64,000 nt of DNA, from positions 5,089,001-5,153,000 of the forward strand of contig LR746277.1 of assembly GCA_902729315.2 (NCBI GenBank), read 5' to 3'. Origin of the DNA: Spirodela intermedia. Taxonomy: Eukaryota > Streptophyta > Magnoliopsida > Alismatales > Araceae. Below the pieces are notes generated by a model. The model was not told the DNA's origin. It saw only the letters and a program-made list of their open reading frames with translations, and searched no databases. Positions 56,631-64,000 of the stretch are shown here, piece after piece (position 1 is the first letter of the stretch; each line of letters starts with the position of its first letter). Both the position numbers and the translations under genes were made by a program.

Positions 56631-57368
56631 ATGTCGCCGGCGGAGGGGCCTACGGTGGTGTTCAAGGGCCAGGTGACGCCGGTGACGGCGGACGCTGCGA
56701 GTGTGGCTTCGGGTCCGGCGGTGTACGGTGGGGTGGCGGCGTTCCTGCGCGTTGTTGAAGAATGGAGGAGCCCCGGAAAGTGGGAGGAGGAGGAAGAGAG
56801 TTCTTCAATCGGAGTCGACGGCGAAGGCTCTCTCTCGTCGTCACCGTTGCCGGGGGACGAAGACCAAGAAGAGCACGACGAGGAGGTGCAGAGCAGGTTG
56901 AAGAATGGCGTATTGGCTTCCTTGGGTTCCCTCGAGGTGGCTCTCCCCGTTAAGTAAGATGTCCCTCCCCTCCTTTACCGTCGTTTCCCTCTCTTTGTTC
57001 CTCCCCACATGGATTGGTCCTCTAACGGCGGCGCGATCGCTCGCAGGAGAGGGCTCTCGAACTGCTTCTCCGGCAAGTCCAAATCCTTCGCCAGCCTCTC
57101 TGAGGCGGCCTCACTGTGCTCGGCAGGGGACCTCGCCAAGACGGAGCATCCCATCAACAAGCGCCGGCGGATAACAATGGCCTTCCGTGCTTCCTGGCAG
57201 CGGCGCGCCTCCAGCGCTACCCTAACCACCTCTAATCTCAGGGTGCTCGCAGAGGAGGAAGAAGAGCACAGCCACCGTTGCCCCTCCTCCTCTGCCGCCC
57301 TCCCCACCTCACCCGACAACTTCAAGTCCTCCAGATCCTTCTCCCTCTCCGATCTCCAACACGCGTAA
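56631..57368 (+). CDS. OXIDATIVE STRESS 3-like protein
   Basis: Two exons, 56631-56953 and 57047-57368, with a 93-bp intron in phase 2, encode 214 aa. The N-terminal half is acidic and contains the SSSIG motif at 57-61 (after SPGKWEEEEE). After splicing the core KRGLSNCFSGKSKSF (108-122) and DLAKTEHPINKRRR (136-149) form the conserved OXS3 signature. A Ser-rich C-terminus ends SFSLSDLQHA. OXS3 proteins are nuclear, speckle-associated and improve tolerance to oxidative and heavy-metal stress in Arabidopsis (family knowledge); their biochemical role is unclear. Splicing is supported because exon 1 in its own frame stops at LPVK just after the donor, and joining gives the family motif. The start at 56631 follows a GA-rich leader. 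Confidence 0.9.
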
Positions 57369-57410
57369 CCGTCTTCTCGAAGCACCTGGCACAAGCCTCA
57401 GAAATCACCT

Positions 57411-57412
<2 letters not shown>

Positions 57413-57452
<40 letters not shown>
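57413..57452. repeat. (CT)n tract in the OXS3-like trailer
   Basis: About 20 CT units 45 bases after the stop codon of the OXS3-like gene. Confidence 0.9.
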
Positions 57453-57453
<1 letters not shown>

Positions 57454-60400
57454 ATCGCTTGAATTCCAGTCTTCCTGTCAATTCAACTCAGTATAGATGC
57501 TTCGTACTATCCTTTTTTCCCCCGATCTCCGGCGACCTGAGTGCCTGTCAGGCGAGATGATCTGGCCGAAGGGAGCCGACTATTTAAGAGGATAAGGTTA
57601 GGGCGGCGGCAAAAGGGTCATGCCGTGGAGATCTTATCTTCAGACCCCCTTAGACTCGGGTCGGCTTAAGGTTTGACCGAAAGCCTTGGCTCGAGTCCGT
57701 TCGCTTCCGAGTCACGTCGCTATCCACTTCCGATCGTCTCCATCAACATTTTGGAGGCTCTGGGTCGTTCTCCTCGTTGTCCATAGGGAACGGGTGTATT
57801 TGTTTGGGCCATTGACTTGCATCGACAATAGTGGGTCAATCCGACGGCGACCAGAAAACGTGGTGGTTGGTTGTTTTCGTTGCCCAGAGTCGCAGTCGAG
57901 TTTGATTCGTTTATTTTGAACCACGACCTACTGGTCTACATAGCCCAGTCTGCAAAGTCTGGGATAGAGGGCTCTGATCAGGATAGTGATGGTCAACTTA
58001 ACTCAAGAGAGGCTGTTCCATATTACTATGAAAAACCTAAACGGGTCATTGACCAGTTCGAATTGGGCTTTCTTGGCCTAGTTCATAATATTCATCCCCT
58101 TTAAGACACCCCTTTCCATGCATGAGAGTCATCTCTTGCTCTAGGCAGGAGATTTGTTCATCTATGATAGATTGGCATCCTTTGTCACTTGGTGATGATG
58201 CATTAATGGCTTTACAATGCCATAGCAAATTACTCGATCCAAGTTGGGACCTCAGGCCAATTTGAAAGTATTACTCATGACCAAAGTATTGCCCATGATG
58301 ATGAGGAAATGAGTAATTTGAAGTTTTTTGTAAACACTAAATACATTAAATGATGACTCATTGGTTGTCCACATGGGAGGATATAATGGTGAACCTAATC
58401 ATAGACTTGCGTGAGTGTATCTATAAGATTCTGATTAAATTGAGGACAATTACTATAGCTGCATCAAATGAGTCATCATTAAAGGAGCATCAATTGATAA
58501 TATGATACAAATTCCATATGAATAAGGTTGGCTCCTAAGTAACCTTAGGTGTGAATTTAAGCAAATATAAAACTATGAGTAATTTAATTTTGTTGCATAC
58601 GATATCATACTACAAGGCATACTAAATGATTGTGAGAATGTTAATAACTTGCAAGAAAACGTGTAAGGCATGCTACGTCAAGATGCCATGCAATCCACTA
58701 GAAACTCAATTATTAAAATCAAGTGATGGAGAGCACAATGTATTACTCATAAGATGAATGAAATTTTATGCTAAGGGTAAAAAACATTTTATATTAAATA
58801 TGAGTGGCATATGACAATAATTATTCTTCATATTACATGACATTATATACATATATCAACTCAATGAAGTATGAAAAACATTATATATGTTTACGGATCA
58901 AGCACCATAGTCATAATAGTTGATTGGTTTTTAAGTACATAATCTTAGCTCAAAGAATTGAGTAATTAGTAAAAGAGGTAGTAAAAATATTTTATTAGAA
59001 CATGATAAAATAAATGGTCTTTCCCATGATAAAATCAACGATCTAGATGATCATTTCACTGATTTATTTTGACAATACAATTCAACCTTCTTAAGAAACA
59101 AAATGTTGACAAGCCATCATTAAATTTTATGACTTATGAGGGAAAATATGAAGTAAGAGTATACCATTGGCAACATTGCAGCATATGTCATATAGGCTAA
59201 ATGGTAAGTAGAATGAATCAATGGGATGTTAAAGTGGTAAGATGTTGTCTCTTGTAATATAACTGGACATACATGTTTGATGTTACTTTAGTCTAGAACT
59301 ACATCTATCAAGGCTAAACAAAGAGACAAATATATGCTTTTTATTCATACGATAGTGAGAGTATAAAAAATACATATAAAAACTAGCAAAATAAGGTTCT
59401 CAAACAGTGGCAAATACATGTTTTTTATATAGGTTCTTAAACAACACCTATATAAAAAGTAGCTAAAATGAGGTGTGCATAATAATTCTTGTGGCAAATA
59501 AATGTTGGTTTTAAGGAGAGTATAAGAGGTGCCAAGAAGGTAATGGTGTGATTTGGTTTGTTTTGAATTTCTAGTTGAATTCTAGTTTCATACAATTGTT
59601 CAAACTAAGATTTTTAGTGGTTTGGCTTATTTGGGCTACTCCACTCTCTAATGGTGACCATGTCTTTAAAGTTCCACTAACACATGTTAATACGATTGTT
59701 AAATATGAAGAGTTCAACTAATTCTCACTAGATTTCATAGCTCTTGTAAACTCATGTATTACCAAAACACTTGTTCTATGTTAACAATTTTAAAAAGCTA
59801 GTCATATTAGCGGTCTTCTAAGTTGTTCTAAGTCCAAGGCCCTAAGTTGGTGCAAGTAATTAAAGTAATTAAATAAAAAAGATCAAAGAACACACATTAT
59901 TGTAATTTGACACTACTTTCTTTGATGTGAACTCGTGGGCATAGACATGGAATTTTGGAGAGGAGCCACTTGGATGTTTTAGAGAAACATGAAACTATGC
60001 TCTCAAATAGAATTTCTCACTTGAGGCATTGGAGTGGTTAATCCTTACATAAGGTACTATTTCCTTTATTTTTGGCTGTTTCTGGTCAAAAAATGATCTC
60101 AAATGGTCACCCCAATGATTATTTACAAGTATTGTAGCAGCTTGTTTTTCTTTATTTTGTCATGTAATGTTATGCAAAGAAAGTGAATTGAGTCACCTTT
60201 TATGACAAAGACTACATTTAATTGAATGATTTTGATGTTAAAAAATTGATCACATAAATCTAAGTATGAAAATTGACACGAGATATGAAAAAATATACTA
60301 ATATCCAAATCAAGTTTAGAATATTTATATCTAGTTTATGTTGTTATTTAAATATGTTTTTTAGGCCTCAAATTAATAAATATAATGTAAAAAATATATC

Positions 60401-60541
60401 AACATTAAATCAAGTCAAAACATATAAAAAATTATTTTAAATGAGAGAAAATTAGTTGACATAGTGTGTCTACCCACATGAGGAGAAAGAGGTGTGTTGA
60501 ACCATCTTTGGTTATAAAAGATAAAACTATAAAAATATAAT

Positions 60542-60745
60542 TAGGCAAGCAACACATGGTAGAGATTTAACAAAATAAGTAACACACGCCAATAACTCAA
60601 CAATGTAGTGACATGTGGAAAAATATTTAACAAGTATATGACACATGACAACATCTAACAATACATGTGACACGTGATGAAGCATCTAACAATCAATGTG
60701 ACATGGAAAATACTTTTCACTTTATATGACATGGATGAAATCTCT
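60542..60745. repeat. Degenerate tandem repeat, 28-31-bp period
   Basis: Six or seven units share ATCTAACAAT..ATGTGACA(C/T)GTG. Clear units begin near 60571 (TTTAACAAAATAAG), 60594 (AACTCAACAATGTAG), 60628 (TTTAACAAGTATATG), 60653 (ATCTAACAATACATG), and 60684 (ATCTAACAATCAATG). Spacing is irregular, so it is an old array. Confidence 0.75.
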
Positions 60746-61199
60746 AATATCACAACTAGTCTTTACCAAAGAACAATTTTATGAGGACATGACATCTTTG
60801 ACATGGACATGATGACTAATGCATAGTAGGAGGATTTTAGACATGTCAGCAAAAACATGGAAGGAAAATTTGATGAGGATAACATATCCTAAAAGATCAA
60901 AAGATCAATGACATGTTATAAGATCTTTGACACCTACATATTTGAACCTAGTCAAAATTAAGTCAAAAACTAATCAAATTGTTGACCTTGTCTAGCCTTA
61001 ATGCATATCTTGTTTGTGGGTTGACCCATGTGTCAACATATAGAATTTTGGATCAATTATATCTCATCAATTTGAATTGCAATGGTCAAGATATTGGGGT
61101 TTATAAAAAATATTTATAGTGGCATTTCATGAAATGCTTTAATTTCATAGAGTATCATCCATCTCACTCTTTGAATTCATGTGAGAAATTCTTGGTACA

Positions 61200-61574
61200 A
61201 ACTCTCACACACTTAAACTTCCTCATTTCCTAATTTCCTACATCAACATGAAGCTATCTTGTAAACATCTGAAAACTCACTATATCCAATCTCCTTTGAT
61301 TCTTTCTATTTGGGCATCTCTCAAAACAATGGGATAAGAAAATCAAGAAGAGCACAAAAATGGTGGCCAAACCCTAAAATATCAGTCACAAGAAACATGT
61401 TTACATTATGACTAGTATCTATACTAACCACATAACATGTGAAAGGGAGAAAGAGAATTGGGTCAATTTAGAATGGGCTAATTTGATTTATGGTTATAGT
61501 AAAAGATATTATGAATAAAAGATAAAGAGAATTAAATAAAATGAAAAGAGAAAACAATCACTCATATTTCAACA
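61200..61574 (-). repeat. Probable 3' LTR of the right-hand Copia element
   Basis: On the minus strand TGTTGAAATATGAG begins at 61574, directly after the polypurine tract CTTGAGAGAGAG. It has the same arrangement as the 15554 LTR. The inner (left) end is not resolved; 61200 is only a conservative limit. Confidence 0.4.
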
Positions 61575-63310
61575 CTCTCTCTCAAGTTGGTGAATGTATG
61601 TTTTTCATTTTCAATTTAGATACAAGATGATATAATATGTTTCTCTGTAGACCTTTAGTGGCTATATCTTCAATTTCTCAACTTGTATACACATATGGAG
61701 TACAAATCAGTTTTTTTAATAATTTTTTCTTGATGAAATGCAAGTCAATCTTAACATGTCTAGTTTTATCATGTCGAATTGAATTATGTGCGATGTTCAT
61801 AGCTGATTTCTTATCACAATAATTTTTTTTGTCTATTTATCTTGAATTTTAAATTTTCTAAGATAATATTCACACATAGTATCCCACATATATCTTATGT
61901 CATAACATGAAACTCAACTTTTGCACTCAGTCTTATCATAACACATTATGTTTTACTCCTTGATGTAATAAGATTTTCACTAAGAAATGTATGATAACCC
62001 AAATTTGATATTTGATTTACAATTGATCTTGCGTAGTATGTATTAATATAAACTTTAAGTGTTAATCTACCATTTTTTTGAATAAAATTTATTTTGTTGG
62101 TGTCCCTTTAAGGTAATGCATAAATAGGCTTATTAAGTTAACTACATATACTATGTCTAGACATATATGAGATAAGTAAATTAATTTACCCACTAATCAT
62201 TGATATATCTCTTGATTCACAATAATGTCTTCTTCGGCTACAATGAGCTTAAGGCTGAGATCAATCAAAGAGTTAATTGGTTTGCATATTGTTCTACTAA
62301 TTTCTTACAATAAATTTATGACATATTTTTGTTGGGAAATAAAAATACCATCCTTAGAGTGAGCCACTTAAATCCTAAGAAAATATTTTCATATTCTTAA
62401 TATTTTTACTTCAAATTGCTTAACTAAATATTGACTTAGTTTTTTTTTCTATGTCATCATTTTTAGTCATAATTATTAGGATTGTACCTCCCCTAGGAAA
62501 AAAATACTTGATAAATAAGGTATGATCTCCTTGACTTTGTTTATATCCCATCTTGATCATGACTTCCATAAATCTACGAAACTAAATTTACATATTATAT
62601 TTGTAATTTATATAAAACCTTTTCAATTTAGATATTATATTTGCATCCAAATTTTTACCATATATAAGTGGAACTACTATAGAATTTCTCTTCTAACTCT
62701 CAATGTAAAAATAGATTTTTAATATCAAATTAGTGATGGTCCCAAACAAAACTAGTTGCCAATGACAATAGAACCTTAAATGTTTTCATTTTTACTTCAA
62801 AAGCAAAAGTTTCAAGATAATCAACCCCATAGGTTTGTGTATACCCTTTAGCAACTATTTAGGCCCTATACCTTTATATGGATCTATTTGCTTGGTACTT
62901 AATTGTGTAAATTCATTTACAACTAATATTTTATTTCTTATTAGTAGTTTCATCAACTCTCATGTATTTTTTTTCTAAAGTCTTAATCTCTTTGTTCATA
63001 ACTTGTTTATACTTTTTGCTAGTTAAAATCTCAAAGATACTATTTAAAATAGTGGTAAAATTTAATTTAGAGATAAAAGTCTTATATGAAATGACAAGTA
63101 ACCATAAGACAATGATTTTTAAATGCATGTTTCTACATCTTTTCTAAATACTATAGTTAAGCCTTTGTCATCAAGTGAGGTTGTAGAATGCGGTGTCGCA
63201 TTTGACTCATCTTAGGGAGACTCTTGAACATGCATAGATTCTAGAGCATCCACCATTTCCTTTGAATAGATGATATGCCTAAAGTTTTCATTAATTTAAG
63301 TACTCAAATT
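61575..63310 (-). mobile_element. Degenerate Copia element, reverse transcriptase to RNase H
   Basis: Read on the minus strand, the linker before reverse transcriptase (63310-63130, with an IVFRKD-like block) leads into the reverse-transcriptase start (EIKTLEKK block near 62990), then a decayed reverse transcriptase, a GIFISQQKYV block near 62340, LIYLSYI near 62170 and RNase H with VEFHVMT near 61910, DMTRHVKIDLHFIK near 61755, and a final TKGLQRNILYHLVSKLKMKNIHSPT block near 61620-61560. The lineage resembles the 12.6-15.8-kb element. Stops are dense and no integrase or gag was found on the right; the copy is truncated and dead. Confidence 0.75.
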
Positions 63311-64000
63311 TAATATTTATAACTAAAAACCCAACTCTAAAAGTTGAAAACATCATTATCCAATTCTAAAAGTTAAAAAATCTTAGAATATATAGATAAC
63401 TAACTCTACGTTAACATCTTTAAAAGTTATCACGTAATTCAGTATGTCATTCTCTAAACAAAAATATTACTAGAGGTCAACAATTAGAAATTGAGGACCT
63501 AAAAATAAATAGAGAAAATAGTAATGGTAAAATCTGAAAACCTAGACTAAACTTATTCTAAAATCACGAAAAAATTATAGAAACTAAGAAACTAATTGTG
63601 CTACGCTTTCCCAGAAAATATTAACCTAATTCCATGTGGCGCTTGTGAAATAGAATTTGTTCCAAGGAAGGGTAAAAAATATAGAAATTTCAGAAAATAA
63701 TATTTACAGAATCTAAAACCTTATTTTAAACATTTTGATAAAATCATGAAAAATTTATATAGGATAATAAACTCGCTACATTAAGTTTTTCTAAAATATC
63801 ATGACCTAATTCTACATGGAACTCGTGAAATCAGATTTGATCCAAGGAAGGTCGAAATACGAAACCTAAAAAATAATTTTCGATGATGTGCTGATGATTT
63901 TGTCACCAAATCGCCAAAACATGATCATTTGAGGAAATAAAATATCCACTGGATTTTTAAGAAAGCAAGGTATTTGAGAAAAATCATAAAGCTAAAAGAA
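63311..64000. repeat. Diverged tandem duplication at the right window edge
   Basis: Two segments of about 135 bp, near 63560-63700 and 63745-63880, share the order CTAATTC-(C/T)A-ATG, a CTCGTGAAAT or CTTGTGAAAT core, and CCAAGGAAGG, followed by AAATAATATT-like sequence. The period is about 185-190 bp. The remainder is AT-rich without a coding frame. The unit may belong to a satellite or an LTR outside the window. Confidence 0.6.

Larger units (their letters stand above)
57369..61089. other. AT-rich intergenic region with CT tract and short tandem repeats
   Basis: No gene supported. (CT)n at 57413-57452 lies in the trailer of the OXS3-like gene. GC content drops after 58 kb. A degenerate tandem repeat of about 30 bp lies at 60542-60745. 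No domain-bearing frame was found between 57.6 and 61 kb. Confidence 0.5.

Overview
This is nuclear DNA of a flowering plant. The evidence is spliced genes with GT-AG introns, plant-only families (XTH, group IId WRKY, NINJA/AFP, SIAMESE-related, OXS3-like, a multigene-type EXO70), and Copia LTR retrotransposons with a methionine-tRNA primer site. The GC-rich coding exons and abundant (CT/GA)n tracts suggest a commelinid, non-grass monocot, but this is inference from composition and not a species call. I found no bacterial-type operons, CRISPR arrays or rRNA, and no convincing tRNA gene.

Layout. 1-2.4 kb is AT-rich and gene-poor. 2.4-15.8 kb is a retrotransposon cluster. A minus-strand Copia copy (2443-8298) is split by a 1,640-bp insert that looks like a solo LTR (2961-4600, TG...CA ends, 5-bp target duplication GACGA). 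A plus-strand copy of the same Copia family follows head to head (about 8.4-12.5 kb). A second Copia lineage lies at 12.6-15.84 kb. All are decayed by stops and frameshifts. 17.1-57.4 kb is a gene island: XTH-A (-), AAA-ATPase pseudogene (+), XTH-B (-), intact AAA-ATPase (+), NINJA/AFP-type repressor (-), a 52-aa membrane microprotein (+), a DUF1336/EDR2-like protein (-), a TMEM230 homologue (-), a SIAMESE-related CDK inhibitor (-), a group IId WRKY (+), an EXO70 subunit (+) and an OXS3-like protein (+). 57.4-64 kb is AT-rich again, with short tandem repeats and another decayed minus-strand Copia.

Themes. XTH-A/pseudo-AAA and XTH-B/AAA are two copies of one divergent two-gene module. Exon lengths are identical, intron 2 is 96 bp in both XTHs, and a promoter block is conserved; one AAA copy has decayed. 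Several neighbours are stress or growth regulators (WRKY IId, NINJA/AFP, OXS3-like, SMR, cell-wall XTH, HSR4/BCS1-like AAA-ATPase), but each has its own promoter and nothing in the sequence makes them one pathway. About 16 perfect (CT/GA)n tracts lie in or next to gene leaders, introns and trailers across the island, and I found none in the retrotransposon flanks. I did not find a clearly new biological system. The best leads are the duplicated module, the nested retrotransposon with exact boundaries, the dense W-box and site-II promoter clusters, the retained-intron reading frame of the NINJA gene, and several minisatellites.
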